In this document: positions 17,428 to 27,387 of the stretch, one piece after another
How the letters are laid out: each line of letters begins with the position of its first letter
How positions within the stretch are numbered: position 1 is the stretch's first letter
Origin: Neobacillus jeddahensis
GTDB lineage: Bacteria > Bacillota > Bacilli > Bacillales > Cytobacillaceae
Reading direction: 5' to 3'
Assembly (NCBI RefSeq): GCF_000612625.1
Contig: NZ_CCAS010000021.1
Coordinates: 1 to 64,000 of the forward strand
Length of the DNA stretch: 64,000 nucleotides
Made by a program: the position numbers and the translations under genes
Notes under the pieces: model-generated
Databases searched by the model: none
Told to the model about the DNA's origin: nothing
The model's input: the letters and a program-made list of their open reading frames with translations, nothing else

Positions 17428-18537
17428 TTATTCTACGTCTAATTCTTTCACCGTTTCCCCTTCAATCAACACCGGCTGATAATAGGTTTCGTTTGGCAGG
17501 TCTTTTTTTCCCTGCAATTTTTTTATGACCCAATCAGCTGCATCACGTCCCATTTGTTCCTGAGGGTGTGTCAATGTGGTTAACTTGATATTTGCATTTT
17601 TGGCAATATAGGAATTGTCCTGGCCGATAATAGATAGTTTTTCCGGGACAGGAAGATCAATTTGTCTGCATACATTTGCCACCTCCAACCCTACCTCGTC
17701 GTTATAGCAAACAATGGCTGTTAGCATGTCTCTATTTTCAATCAGGAACTTCTTCAAGTTTTGAGACAGCTCCGGCTTTGTCTCTGTCGTGAATGAAAGC
17801 ACTTGCTCCGGTTGAAAGCGCAATTTGGCTTCACCAAGCGCTTTGATATACCCCTTCATTCGATACTTACCTTGCAGGTCGTCTATTTTTGCAATGAGTC
17901 CAATTTGCATGTGGCCTTTTGAAATCAATTCCTTTGTTGCGAGATAGCTGGACTGCGTGTCATCGAGGCAAAGGAAAGGCACATCCAATTCTTCATAAAA
18001 CGCATTGATCATGATAAATGGAACATCTTGTTCCTTGAACGATAGGTAATAAGCAATATTGGGATTGTATTGATTGCTTTTCGTAGGTTCAATGATCAAA
18101 CCATCTACGCCATATGCCAGCATCATTTCCAAAGCCTTTTTTTCTTGTTCTACATCGTTATTGGTACTGGCTAACAGCAACGAATAATTATCCTCTTTCA
18201 ATCTTGTTTCAATTCCGCGAATAATAGACGGGAAAATGTAATCAGAAATGTAGGTCGTCATGACCCCGATGGTTTTATTCGTGGAGCCTCTAGTTGATTT
18301 TGATTGATATTTGTTGCTGACATAGGTGCCGGAGCCTTTTTCACTTTTTAGGAATCCCTCATTCGCCAGATCTAAAATGGCCTTTCGAACCGTGTGTCTG
18401 CTGACATTGTACTTTTCCTGCAGGACGGATTCAGTGGGGATTTGTTCGCCGATGTTGTAATCCCCGGAAAGAATTTTACTTTTTATATCATCAATGATGA
18501 CCTGATACTTTGTTTTCATCTCACTCACATCTTTCAT
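17428..18537 (-). CDS. araR: Arabinose operon repressor AraR
   Basis: A 369-residue chimeric repressor. An N-terminal GntR winged helix (PTESVLQEKYNVSRHTVRKA) is joined to a LacI/GalR-type effector domain beginning KTIGVMTTYISDYIFPSIIR, a stretch nearly identical to B. subtilis AraR. L-arabinose releases it from operators. It is divergent from araB, and paired AraR boxes lie in the intergenic region. The start may be this ATG or the one at 18519; neither has a strong site. Operators also precede the ChvE-type transporter, so that operon is a probable second target. Confidence 0.92.
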   Translation of the reverse strand: MKDVSEMKTKYQVIIDDIKSKILSGDYNIGEQIPTESVLQEKYNVSRHTVRKAILDLANEGFLKSEKGSGTYVSNKYQSKSTRGSTNKTIGVMTTYISDYIFPSIIRGIETRLKEDNYSLLLASTNNDVEQEKKALEMMLAYGVDGLIIEPTKSNQYNPNIAYYLSFKEQDVPFIMINAFYEELDVPFLCLDDTQSSYLATKELISKGHMQIGLIAKIDDLQGKYRMKGYIKALGEAKLRFQPEQVLSFTTETKPELSQNLKKFLIENRDMLTAIVCYNDEVGLEVANVCRQIDLPVPEKLSIIGQDNSYIAKNANIKLTTLTHPQEQMGRDAADWVIKKLQGKKDLPNETYYQPVLIEGETVKELDVE

Positions 18538-18682
18538 AGTTGTTCACGTGCTAATTGATTAACTTGGAATATTTGTATGGACATATTTTATCACAGTTTT
18601 ATGAAAACGGAAACATAGCCATAGTTTTTTTAAAAAAATCTGATGAAATGTCCCTTAATTTAAGGATAACATAACATTTTAT

Positions 18683-18738
18683 ATTTGTAGGTACATATAA
18701 TGATTTCGGTTGACAAATGTACGCACAAAAAATATACT
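18683..18738 (+). promoter_or_regulatory. araBDA promoter with two AraR boxes
   Basis: TTGACA (18710-18715), a 17-bp spacer, and TATACT (18733-18738). Box one, ATTTGTAGGTACATAT, is at 18683-18698. Box two, with core TGTACGCACA, is at 18718-18727 inside the spacer. The centres are about 32 bp (three turns) apart, compatible with cooperative binding or looping. Confidence 0.8.
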
Positions 18739-18810
18739 AGATTTGTAAAAGGAAAGCGCCTTCTTAGTTTACAGACGATATTGAAATCGCTATCAGAGAG
18801 GGGATTAACG

Positions 18811-20421
18811 GTGAAAACGAATCGAGCAAATATTAAACAAGCGATTACCACGGGAGGGACTTCTCTAGGAATCGAATTCGGATCCACACGTATTAAAGCG
18901 GTGTTGATTGATAAAAATTTTGAAACAATCGCATTTGGAAGTTATGAGTGGGAAAACCGCTTAGAAGATGGATTTTGGACATACAACTTAGTTGATATTA
19001 TTACAGGTTTGCAAACAGCTTATAGTGAAATGAAGCAAGAAGTTGAACGGAATTATGGTGTTACCATTCGAACCATTGGTTCTATTGGGATTTCTGCCAT
19101 GATGCACGGTTATATGGCTTTTGATTACACTGGTGAACTGCTTGTTCCGTTTCGGACCTGGCGTAATGCAACAACCGGTGCCGCAGCAAAAGAATTAACC
19201 AATCTATTTCAATTTAATATCCCTGAACGGTGGAGTATTGCCCACCTTTATCAAGCCATTTTAAACGGCGACAAACATTTGCCTCGCGTTGATTTTATTA
19301 CCACTTTAGCTGGATACATTCACTGGCTGCTAACCGGTAAAAAAGCGATTGGCATTGGAGATGCTTCAGGCATGTTCCCGATTGATGAATCAACGCTGGA
19401 TTACAATGAATCTATGGTGAACCAGTTTAATGAACAAATTGCACCAAAGGGGTATCACTGGGAGCTGAGAGATATTCTGCCCCAAGTCTACATCTCTGGA
19501 GAACAAGCAGGTTCATTAACTGAAGTTGGAGCGAAGATTCTGGATCGTTCACAAAATTTACAACCGGGCATTCCACTTTGTCCGCCGGAAGGTGACGCCG
19601 GAACTGGGATGGTTGCAACGAACAGTGTGAGGAAACGGACCGGGAATGTTTCGGTCGGAACTTCTGTTTTTGCGATGATTGTATTAGAAAAAGAACTTTC
19701 AAAGGTATATCCAGAAATTGATTTGGTCACGACACCAAGCGGTAGTCCGGTGGCAATGGTACATGCTAATAACTGTTCAAGTGATCTGAATGCCTGGATG
19801 GGATTGTTCCGTGAGTTTTATGAGGCAATGGGACAAACGGTTGACACCAATAAGTTATTCGGGGTGATGCTGAATAAAGCACTCGAAGCTGACTCGGATG
19901 GTGGAGGCTTACTAAGCTACGGATATCTTTCAGGTGAAAATATTACCGGGTTGGAGCAAGGACGGCCGCTATTTGTCCGGACACCTGAGAGCCGCTTTAA
20001 TTTAGCGAACTTCATGCGGACGCATCTTTATACTGCCTTTGGTGCTTTGAAAATCGGAATGGATATTTTAACAAAGAATGAAAGCGTGGCGATTGACAGT
20101 ATTTTAGCTCATGGTGGTTTATTTAAAACCCCTGTTGTCGGCCAGAAAATTATCGCCGCTGCCATGAATACTCCTGTCACCGTTATGGGAACAGCCGGAG
20201 AAGGTGGAGCATGGGGAATGGCCATTCTTGCTTCATACATGATGACCAAAGAGAAAAATGAAAGTTTAGACGACTTCCTCGACAAAAAGGTTTTTGAAGA
20301 GGTTGAGAGGCTGGAATTTTTTCCTGATGGATTTGACGTTAAAGGGTTTGAAGTATTCATTGAACGATACAAAAAAGGCTTAGTGATTGAACAGGCTGCC
20401 GTTGAAAAATTGACGGTATGA
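18811..20421 (+). CDS. araB: Ribulokinase, FGGY family
   Basis: A 536-residue carbohydrate kinase phosphorylating L-ribulose to L-ribulose-5-phosphate. The N-terminal phosphate-binding segment is [18 protein letters not shown], and a C-terminal ATP-binding segment is [19 protein letters not shown]. It resembles the lactobacillar/clostridial AraB branch more than the 560-residue B. subtilis enzyme. The start is GTG at 18811, after AGAGAGGGGAT; the ATG at 18700 lies upstream of the promoter and cannot be used from it. It is the first gene of araB-araD-araA, with araD 22 bp downstream. Confidence 0.88.
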   Translation: MKTNRANIKQAITTGGTSLGIEFGSTRIKAVLIDKNFETIAFGSYEWENRLEDGFWTYNLVDIITGLQTAYSEMKQEVERNYGVTIRTIGSIGISAMMHGYMAFDYTGELLVPFRTWRNATTGAAAKELTNLFQFNIPERWSIAHLYQAILNGDKHLPRVDFITTLAGYIHWLLTGKKAIGIGDASGMFPIDESTLDYNESMVNQFNEQIAPKGYHWELRDILPQVYISGEQAGSLTEVGAKILDRSQNLQPGIPLCPPEGDAGTGMVATNSVRKRTGNVSVGTSVFAMIVLEKELSKVYPEIDLVTTPSGSPVAMVHANNCSSDLNAWMGLFREFYEAMGQTVDTNKLFGVMLNKALEADSDGGGLLSYGYLSGENITGLEQGRPLFVRTPESRFNLANFMRTHLYTAFGALKIGMDILTKNESVAIDSILAHGGLFKTPVVGQKIIAAAMNTPVTVMGTAGEGGAWGMAILASYMMTKEKNESLDDFLDKKVFEEVERLEFFPDGFDVKGFEVFIERYKKGLVIEQAAVEKLTV

Positions 20422-20443
20422 GCGGGAAACGGAGGGGAATTAC

Positions 20444-21139
20444 GTGCTAGATAGACTGAAAGAAGAAGTATTTCAAGCCAATTTGGAATTACCAAAGTAT
20501 GGACTGGTCAAATACACCTGGGGCAATGCAAGTGGGATTGATCGTGATAGCGGATTGTTCGTCATCAAACCGAGCGGTGTTGATTATGAAAAAATGAAAC
20601 CGAGTGACATGGTGGTTGTTGATTTAGATGGAAATGTTGTGGAAGGTGAGATGAACCCTTCATCAGATACAGCCACTCATGCCGTGCTATATAGACATTA
20701 TCCGGAAATCGGCGGCATCGTGCACACTCATTCAACTTGGGCGACGGTTTGGGCTCAAGCCGGTCTGGATGTTCCAGCAATGGGAACGACTCATGCAGAC
20801 ACATTCTATGGCTCCATTCCATGTGCCCGCTTTTTGACACAAGTGGAGATTGACCGCGGTTATGAAGTGGAAACCGGTAAAGTCATCATCGAAACCTTTG
20901 AAGAGCGCGGGCTGGATATTTTAGCAGTTCCCGGTGTCCTGCTGCATGGTCATGCGCCGTTTACTTGGGGCAAAGATGTAAAAACAGCGGTAATGAATAG
21001 TGTAGTGCTAGAGGAAGTTTCGAAAATGAATTTGTTTGCCCGACAATTAAACAGTTTTTCTGAATTATTACCGCAAAGTATTTTAGACAAGCACTATCTG
21101 AGAAAACATGGGAAGCATGCCTATTACGGGCAAAAATAA
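20444..21139 (+). CDS. araD: L-ribulose-5-phosphate 4-epimerase
   Basis: A 231-residue class II aldolase-fold epimerase converting L-ribulose-5-phosphate to D-xylulose-5-phosphate. The metal-binding HTHSTWATVWAQAG motif, TTHADTFYG, and a third histidine in LLHGHAPFTWG are all present, and the length is normal. The GTG start is preceded by GGAGGGG. It is the second gene of the AraR-controlled operon. Confidence 0.95.
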   Translation: MLDRLKEEVFQANLELPKYGLVKYTWGNASGIDRDSGLFVIKPSGVDYEKMKPSDMVVVDLDGNVVEGEMNPSSDTATHAVLYRHYPEIGGIVHTHSTWATVWAQAGLDVPAMGTTHADTFYGSIPCARFLTQVEIDRGYEVETGKVIIETFEERGLDILAVPGVLLHGHAPFTWGKDVKTAVMNSVVLEEVSKMNLFARQLNSFSELLPQSILDKHYLRKHGKHAYYGQK

Positions 21140-21175
21140 CTAAAAAACTATTAATCTAAGAAAAGAGGATCCATT

Positions 21176-22600
21176 ATGACAACAACAGGTAAAAAAGAAT
21201 TTTGGTTTGTTGTAGGTTCACAGCATCTTTATGGGGAAGAAGCGTTAGCAGAAGTCAAAGCTCATGCACAAACGATGACCGATGCCTTAAATGAAAGCGG
21301 CGTTTTACCATATCTGATTGTATTGCAGGATTTAGCTATTAGTGCAGATAAAATCACCAGTATTATGAAAGAAGTCAACTATCGTGACGAGGTTGCCGGT
21401 GTGATCACTTGGATGCATACTTTCTCACCTGCAAAAATGTGGATTCGCGGTACAAAATTATTACAGAAACCATTGCTTCACCTAGCAACACAATTTAATG
21501 AAAGCATTCCTTGGGCTACGATTGATATGGAATTCATGAACTTGAACCAATCTGCTCATGGCGACCGTGAGTATGGTTTCATCAATGCCCGTTTGAAAAA
21601 ACAAAATAAAGTAGTTGTCGGTTACTGGCAGCGTCCTGAAGTGCAAAAGCAAATTGCCGAATGGATGGACGTAGCGGTTGCTTATAACGAAAGCTTCAAC
21701 ATCAAAGTTGCCCGCTTTGGTGACAACATGCGAAACGTTGGCGTTACTGAAGGAGATAAAGTGGAAGCACAAATTCAATTTGGCTGGACAGTGGACTACT
21801 TTGGTATTGGAGATCTGGTTCAATACGTGAATGCTGTCACGGACGAAGAAATTGATGCATTATTTGCTGAATATGAAGACCTTTATGAATTTGATTATGG
21901 TACTTACAGCAGAGAAGCTTGGGAAGCGAGCGTAAGAGTTCAAGTAAGCTATGAAATTGCGATTAAACGCTTCCTTGATGACGGCGGTTACAATGCCTTC
22001 ACTACTAACTTTGAAGATTTGTATGGAATGAAACAGCTTCCTGGTCTTGCGGTTCAACGTTTGATGGCGCAAGGATACGGCTTTGCCGGAGAAGGAGATT
22101 GGAAAACTGCGGCACTTGATCGTTTACTTAAAGTCATGAGCCGTAACCAATCAACCGGCTTCATGGAAGATTACACCTATGAATTAGCTTTGGATCAAGA
22201 ATCCGCTCTTCAATCCCATATGCTTGAAGTCGATCCATCTTTAGCAAGCAATAAACCAAAAATTATCGTTTCTCCATTAGGAATTGGCAATCGTGAAGAT
22301 CCGGCACGTTTAGTATTTGACGGTAAAGCAGGAGAAGGTGTCGTTGTTTCAATGGCTGATTTCGGTACCCATTATAAACTTTTGATCAGCGAAGTTTCGG
22401 CATTCGAGCCGACTGTGCCAGCTCCAAAACTTCCGGTTGCCCGTGTGCTTTGGAAAATTAAGCCGGACTTCCAGGATGGAGTAAAAGCTTGGATTGAAAA
22501 TGGCGGCGGACACCATACGGTTGTTTCATTAAATTTAACAACAGACCAAATTGTTAGTTACGCAAAACTGGTTGATTTGGAGTATGTAGTGATTAAGTAA
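21176..22600 (+). CDS. araA: L-arabinose isomerase
   Basis: A 474-residue enzyme converting L-arabinose to L-ribulose, of normal length. Conserved segments include EFWFVVGSQHLYGEEAL at the N-terminus, GVITWMHTFSPAKMWIRG, and GEGDWKTAALDRLLKVM with FMEDYTYEL, which carry active-site glutamates. A conserved GGGHHTVVS motif near the C-terminus carries the metal-ligand histidine. The ATG follows AAGAGGATCC. It is the last gene of the operon. The 22601-22820 stretch downstream contains no gene that I could recognise. Confidence 0.96.
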   Translation: MTTTGKKEFWFVVGSQHLYGEEALAEVKAHAQTMTDALNESGVLPYLIVLQDLAISADKITSIMKEVNYRDEVAGVITWMHTFSPAKMWIRGTKLLQKPLLHLATQFNESIPWATIDMEFMNLNQSAHGDREYGFINARLKKQNKVVVGYWQRPEVQKQIAEWMDVAVAYNESFNIKVARFGDNMRNVGVTEGDKVEAQIQFGWTVDYFGIGDLVQYVNAVTDEEIDALFAEYEDLYEFDYGTYSREAWEASVRVQVSYEIAIKRFLDDGGYNAFTTNFEDLYGMKQLPGLAVQRLMAQGYGFAGEGDWKTAALDRLLKVMSRNQSTGFMEDYTYELALDQESALQSHMLEVDPSLASNKPKIIVSPLGIGNREDPARLVFDGKAGEGVVVSMADFGTHYKLLISEVSAFEPTVPAPKLPVARVLWKIKPDFQDGVKAWIENGGGHHTVVSLNLTTDQIVSYAKLVDLEYVVIK

Positions 22601-22847
22601 TGCCGTAGCCCTTCGAGGCGGCGTTGCTTCCTTGGTTGGAAAATCCATTGTTCCTAAAATTGGATAAGAGTAACGGAACCATTTGCGTGCCAATCATGAC
22701 AGCTTCCATGTCTCAAGAAGCTGTGTTTGCCATCTTCGGTGGAAAATTTACTTTTAGATAGTATTCCTTAGAGGGGTATAACAGAAGACCTTATTTAGAT
22801 ACATTATGGTGAACCGTATCCAAAAAAAACAAGACACGATGCACCTC

Positions 22848-22876
22848 TTGTCAAATGGTCAAATTAATGTTATGTT
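22848..22876 (+). promoter_or_regulatory. Promoter of the duplicated leader locus
   Basis: TTGTCA, a 17-bp spacer and TATGTT, the same elements as at 3444-3472. Confidence 0.55.
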
Positions 22877-22915
22877 TTTGTTTCTTTAAAAATAAATCGT
22901 AATGAGGTGAGGATA

Positions 22916-22960
22916 ATGGAAACCAAAAAATATATGTCTTATCCTCATATTGCTTTTTAG
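22916..22960 (+). CDS. Leader peptide, duplicated copy
   Basis: METKKYMSYPHIAF, with the same ribosome binding site (GAGGTGAGG) as the leader at 3512-3556. Three of fourteen residues differ. Whether it still functions is unclear because the gene behind it is broken. Confidence 0.45.
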   Translation: METKKYMSYPHIAF

Positions 22961-22981
22961 ATATTTTGTTCAAATACATTA

Positions 22982-23093
22982 GGCTCTGAGGGTAGGATTC
23001 ACTCTCAGGGCTTTTTATATTTAGGCAGAAGGAACGTTTAAGCTTTCTTGCCGATCTATGACAGCCACTTATGGAGTGGCTGTTATTTTTTTG
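22982..23093 (+). terminator. Duplicated pair of leader terminators
   Basis: The two hairpins of the original locus are both kept: GGCTCTGAG/CTCAGGGC at about 22982-23018, and ACAGCCAC/GTGGCTGT plus a T-run at 23060-23093. Confidence 0.65.
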
Positions 23094-23138
23094 TTTTCCG
23101 TTATTCACCGCTTTCCAAATATGAAAGGATGATATTTT

Positions 23139-23520
23139 ATTAAAAGACTCGCTCAATATTTTCGCTCCTTACAATCCAGCCGGGCATCTTACGGTCTGAT
23201 TTATGAAGATCCCATCTATTGGAATAATGATGTTGCCTTTACGTTGAACCGACACATAAACTCACACTGGATAAACCATGTATCACCATCAAAATACCTT
23301 TTGACCGTCTCGGCTTAGATGAAAATATGAATCAAGCTGTTCTCGCAGATTTTGCATTAAGAGAATGGCTTGATCATATTGAAGCATTAAATGAATTGAT
23401 TGATAACCGGTCACGTTCTGATAAAGAAAATGGTGCTTTTTATTGTTTTCGTCCAACCAATGTGGTGTTGCAACGAAATGCATCCTATGTCGAAGTCATA
23501 TTGCGTGAGAAGTGGGACAA
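23139..23520 (+). pseudogene. Truncated, frameshifted copy of the ABC-class ATPase gene
   Basis: Corresponds to about the first 120 codons of the gene at 3734-5422, including the ATT start and the AAAGGATG site. Relative to the intact gene it has lost one base near 23238, breaking the frame. It then diverges after about 23493 and runs into repeat family B at about 23522. The ATPase motifs are absent. Confidence 0.85.
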
Positions 23521-23521
23521 A

Positions 23522-23897
23522 GTATTGGTAAGCCAATCCTGAAACTGTGTTAGGTAGGATATGAGATTGATAGCAACTTACTCCAAACTGCCACTTAAGC
23601 AAAAGGTATCTTTAATTAGGTTTTATCGACAAAGTTCGAGTTGAGAAAAGATAAATCCGTTGTCTGATAAGCTTTGTTATTACTAATCAATCGTTTGTGT
23701 AGTGTCGGCTCGTAGGGCAATATGTTGAGACTTGCTGAATCCGGAGAATCTAATCGATTTCTGAGGAGATATTGTTCCTTTTGTATGGTTGGGTATACAA
23801 TTCTCGCATCAATGAAAGGCCGAATCGTCCTCTATGGCAGCATTGGTAGAAATTTCAATCAATCGTTTGGTTAATAGCAGTCTTGTCGATAAATACA
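23522..23897. repeat. Repeat family B, second full copy
   Basis: Closely similar over its length to the copy at 424-813 but lacking the GTGCCTGTCACG end. It abuts the truncated ATPase pseudogene, so insertion or recombination at this element may have caused the truncation. Confidence 0.7.
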
Positions 23898-23907
23898 ACA
23901 TTTACAT

Positions 23908-24140
23908 CTATTTAGAAACTAAAATACGGTCTTTCCTGTTACTTGAATAATCCATTCCTAAAGTTACAGAAAAACCCCTTGGCTTATGATATGAAACAGA
24001 ACCTTCGTTAACCGGAGAAGTAATGCACATTGCTGTATCGCAACCTAAATGACGAACTTTTGAAAAGAATAAATGATATATTTCTCTCGTTAATTCTTTA
24101 TTTCTAATACTTATCTCATATTGTTCAACTAGGCTTTTTG
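23908..24140 (-). pseudogene. C-terminal remnant of a GNAT N-acetyltransferase
   Basis: The reverse strand reads about 77 codons without a start, ending ...SYHKPRGFSVTLGMDYSSNRKDRILVSK in separate stretches. The YHKxxGF segment and the KDRILVSK ending are typical of the last beta strands of GNAT acetyltransferases. The acetyl-CoA-binding motif would lie in the missing N-terminal part. The assignment rests on these short motifs. Confidence 0.5.
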
Positions 24141-24203
24141 AAATTTAGAACTACTAATTGCAAGAAAACAAAATATATAAAAAATTCTAAATTTTAATTG
24201 TTT

Positions 24204-24260
24204 TTTGAAAAATAGTGTTTTATAATACGAATATGTACAGACATACGGACATTCGTACAT
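24204..24260 (+). promoter_or_regulatory. Promoter and operator of the GntR/UTRA gene
   Basis: A TTGTTT, 17-bp spacer, TATAAT promoter is followed directly by a perfect inverted repeat TATGTAC...GTACATA (about 24231-24260, 16-bp centre). It is probably an autoregulatory operator. Confidence 0.55.
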
Positions 24261-24405
24261 ACAACGATTTTATTAAGGTCGTTAACCATAAGGCTTACTA
24301 TCTATATTCCAATTCGCTAAACTTTCAATAGTACAGTTAATTAAGATATGTTAAAAAGATAATAAACGGAGAACTAAAAACAAATTTGAATAAAGAGGAA
24401 TTAAG

Positions 24406-25119
24406 ATGAAAGCTATCATTAACGAAGAAAGTGGCATTCCATTGTATTACCAAATAAAAGAGTTAATAAGGGAAGGAATTGATAATGGGGAATGGAAAAG
24501 TGGGGACAAAATACCGAATGAGGTTGATTTAGCAAAGGATTTTATGGTCAGTAGATCAACGATAAGGCAAGCTATTTTGGAATTGGTTAATGAAGGTATT
24601 TTAACAAGAAAAAAGGGGGTTGGTACTTTTGTTTCTAAGCCCAAATTTGAGGGGAACTTTATTAGCCTCTCTTATCCAGAAGAGCTAGGAAATAAACATA
24701 CTCCAATAAGTATAAAGGTTATAGAAGGTACACCTGGGAAATTCAAAGCGCTTAATATAAAAGATAATGAAAAAGTATATGAAATTATTCGTTTAAGGTT
24801 ATTTAATGAAGAGCCGGCAGCAATTGAACAATCTTATATTCCTGTAAGAATCGTACCTGACTTACTTGAAAATAATCTTGAGGGAAAAATCAATGAGCTT
24901 TTAGCAGAAAAGTATGGGCTTTCCTTAACAAGATATAAAAACTATATTGAACCAGTACTAATAGATTCTTATGCGAGCAAAATATTAGAGGTTGAGCAAA
25001 ACCAACCGGCGTTAAAAATAACAAAGCTATTAATGTCAACACAGGGAGAACCTGTTATGTTAAGTACTGCTATTTTTAGAGGTGACAGATGTAAGTTGCT
25101 ATTTAGTTCAGAAGAGTGA
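24406..25119 (+). CDS. GntR-family regulator with UTRA domain (HutC subfamily)
   Basis: A 237-residue repressor. The N-terminal winged helix contains PNEVDLAKDFMVSRSTIRQA followed by KKGVGTFVSKP. The C-terminal UTRA effector domain (ISIKVIEGTPGKFKAL onward) senses small metabolites such as sugars or amino-acid derivatives. AGAGG precedes the ATG. It lies about 600 bp upstream of an Opp-type ABC transporter and opine-dehydrogenase-like gene on the same strand, and is their probable regulator. The upstream TATGTAC/GTACATA repeat is a candidate operator. Confidence 0.9.
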   Translation: MKAIINEESGIPLYYQIKELIREGIDNGEWKSGDKIPNEVDLAKDFMVSRSTIRQAILELVNEGILTRKKGVGTFVSKPKFEGNFISLSYPEELGNKHTPISIKVIEGTPGKFKALNIKDNEKVYEIIRLRLFNEEPAAIEQSYIPVRIVPDLLENNLEGKINELLAEKYGLSLTRYKNYIEPVLIDSYASKILEVEQNQPALKITKLLMSTQGEPVMLSTAIFRGDRCKLLFSSEE

Positions 25120-25328
25120 GGTTTCGGGAAGAAACTATGAAAATTGCAGAAAACTCGCTCGATACTGTTATGACAGACTAGTCTCATATGCAGCAGGCTG
25201 AACCAGTTACATTAGTCTACTGTTTGTAAGCGATTTCACCAACGGTTGAAAGAGACTAAATACTTTTTATACAATTCCTCAACTAGACAATCATCATTTA
25301 AAATCGACCGCAAGGAAACTTCTAAACT

Positions 25329-25496
25329 CCTGGAATTACACTACCAATGGAAAATTCAATTGACGTTGTGGCTTCTAAAGATTACGTATTAGAGGCACCT
25401 TCAGCAATGAATATTTTAATGAGTAACTTAAGTCGTTTTAGCCATGACCTGTACATATGGTCAACAAATGAATTTGGTGTGGGGATCTGCAAATAA
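25329..25496 (+). pseudogene. Remnant of an argininosuccinate-lyase-like gene
   Basis: An open stretch of 55 codons without a start encodes PGITLPMENSIDVVAS followed by KDYVLEAPSAMNILMSNLSR and FSHDLYIWSTNEFG, then a stop. The order matches the argininosuccinate lyase/fumarase superfamily segment running from the NSID-R/KD region to LSRxxxDLxxWST-EFG. The upstream and downstream parts, including the catalytic SSxMPxKxN loop, are missing. The rest of 25120-25733 shows no gene. Confidence 0.6.
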
Positions 25497-25733
25497 GGGT
25501 TACTGAAAGGAGTGATGTATTTACAAAATTTAGAAAGATGAAGGCGAAGAATGTTAAACAATGTGTGCAAGGAATTTTCAACTTACGCTGAAAATGGGTC
25601 ATTTTTGCAATTTATTATAGGGTATGATACGCGTTTGAAGGAATGGAATTATCCATTTTCTCCGCCCTTTGTGAAGGACACACAAGGACAAAATGGAGAA
25701 AAAAGATTTACCTAAACCAATCTGCAGGGGGAA

Positions 25734-27362
25734 ATGAGGATTATGAGGAATAAAAAGTTCTCTATTGGCATTGTTTTGCTTGTCATGGTTTCCATGCTTT
25801 TATCGGGTTGTTTTTCTGGAGAAACTTCCGAACTCGCGGGTAACAAAACGAGTCAAAAAAGTTCGGATAAAAAAATATTACGTGTGTCAATCGTGGGAGA
25901 AGCCGAAAAACTGGATCCTCATTGGTCGGCTACGACACCAGAGGTAACCGTGATATCCTCTATATACAATGGGCTCGTTCGCTTTGCACCCGGTACAACT
26001 GATCTCGAAAAGATCGAACCCGATTTGGCTGAAAGTTGGGACTCTAATGAAGACAAAACGGTTTGGACATTTCACGTCCGCAAAGGAGTGAAGTGGCATA
26101 AAGGTTATGGGGAATTAACGGCTGAAGATGTAAAGTGGTCATTTGATAGGGTCATGGATCCTAAAACGGGCTCACCGTGGCAATCTGAATATTCCAATGT
26201 GGACAGTGTTAAAACAGATGGTGATTCCACGGTTATTTTCACCTTGAAACATCCGGACAATGGATTCTTGATGAAAGTTCTTAATTACCATGGAGGTAAT
26301 ATTGTTTGTCGGAAAGCCATTGAAGAAGCGGGTGACGATCATATGAACATTGCGATTGGTACCGGTCCCTTTATGTTGAAGGAATACCGCACACAAGAAA
26401 AAGTTGTTCTGGTTAAAAATCCCGACTATTTTCGGGGAGAGCCGAAATTGGACGGTATCGATTATATCATGATGGATGACCCGACTGCGATTGAAGTAGC
26501 CGTAGAAAATGGGGAACTTCATTTAGGAAATGGGCAAGCGGATAAAAATTGGGTTGAACAAAAGAAACAAAGTAATAACTTTTCCATTGAGGTCCCTAAA
26601 CCAAAAGTATTTCGGGCAATCTATCTCAATACCTCAAAGAAACCATTCGATGATATACGGGTAAGGCAAGCATTTGCCTATGCACTAAACGCATCCGAAT
26701 ATGTTAAGGGGTATCTGGGTACTACCGCGGCAAGCATTCCTACTTCACCTTTGCCTAGCTCATACTTTGGATCAACTGAGGTGGATTTAATTGGAAATAA
26801 CGCAAAAAAGGCAAAGAAATTGCTGGCAGAAGCGGGATATCCAAATGGGTTAACCTTGCCGAAACAGTATATGACAACGGATAAGAATCATCTGGACGTG
26901 GCGATTTGGGCGCAAGATAAACTAAGAAAAGTCGGAATTGAAATGCCAATAGAACAAGTTGACCATGCCACCTATCAAGCCAATATACGTAAAGATTTGA
27001 ATAATGTTGTTATCTACGGTTACGTTCGGCAGCCATATTTAGATTTCCCTCTGAGCCAATTCTTTTATGGTCCAGCGACAGTTGGAAAGGATACAGCTGT
27101 TACGAATTTTATCCATTACGATAAAGTGGATGAATTACTTGAAACAGTCAGGGTTACGGCAGACCCTGAACAACAAAAACAACTATACAAACAAATTGTA
27201 GAACAAATTAATGAAGATGTGGTTGCTATTCCGATAGCTGAAGAAGGACATCCATTTATGCGCAGAAATGAAGTGGATCTGGGTTATAAGCCAGTAGATG
27301 GCGCCTTTGGATCCATGTTCGACGGCTATCCTATCTACGAAACAACAGACATAAAACAATAG
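25734..27362 (+). CDS. Peptide/opine-type ABC transporter, substrate-binding lipoprotein
   Basis: A 542-residue extracellular solute-binding protein of family 5 (OppA/DppA/NikA class). The lipoprotein signal ends LLSGC with Cys at residue 26. The mature part begins with the usual VGEAEKLDPHWSATTPE and VISSIYNGLVRF segments. A second ATG at 25743 is an alternative start. Family members bind peptides, nickel complexes, or opine-like ligands. It is the first of a five-gene transporter set followed by an opine-dehydrogenase-like enzyme. A stem-loop separates it from the permease genes. Confidence 0.92.
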   Translation: MRIMRNKKFSIGIVLLVMVSMLLSGCFSGETSELAGNKTSQKSSDKKILRVSIVGEAEKLDPHWSATTPEVTVISSIYNGLVRFAPGTTDLEKIEPDLAESWDSNEDKTVWTFHVRKGVKWHKGYGELTAEDVKWSFDRVMDPKTGSPWQSEYSNVDSVKTDGDSTVIFTLKHPDNGFLMKVLNYHGGNIVCRKAIEEAGDDHMNIAIGTGPFMLKEYRTQEKVVLVKNPDYFRGEPKLDGIDYIMMDDPTAIEVAVENGELHLGNGQADKNWVEQKKQSNNFSIEVPKPKVFRAIYLNTSKKPFDDIRVRQAFAYALNASEYVKGYLGTTAASIPTSPLPSSYFGSTEVDLIGNNAKKAKKLLAEAGYPNGLTLPKQYMTTDKNHLDVAIWAQDKLRKVGIEMPIEQVDHATYQANIRKDLNNVVIYGYVRQPYLDFPLSQFFYGPATVGKDTAVTNFIHYDKVDELLETVRVTADPEQQKQLYKQIVEQINEDVVAIPIAEEGHPFMRRNEVDLGYKPVDGAFGSMFDGYPIYETTDIKQ

Positions 27363-27387
27363 TCCTGTGTAGCCGTCATTTCCAAAT

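Noticed and set aside
18700-18810. Longer araB reading frame starting at ATG 18700
   Set aside because: The promoter boxes lie at 18710-18738, inside that extension, and GTG 18811 has a proper ribosome site and the family N-terminus.
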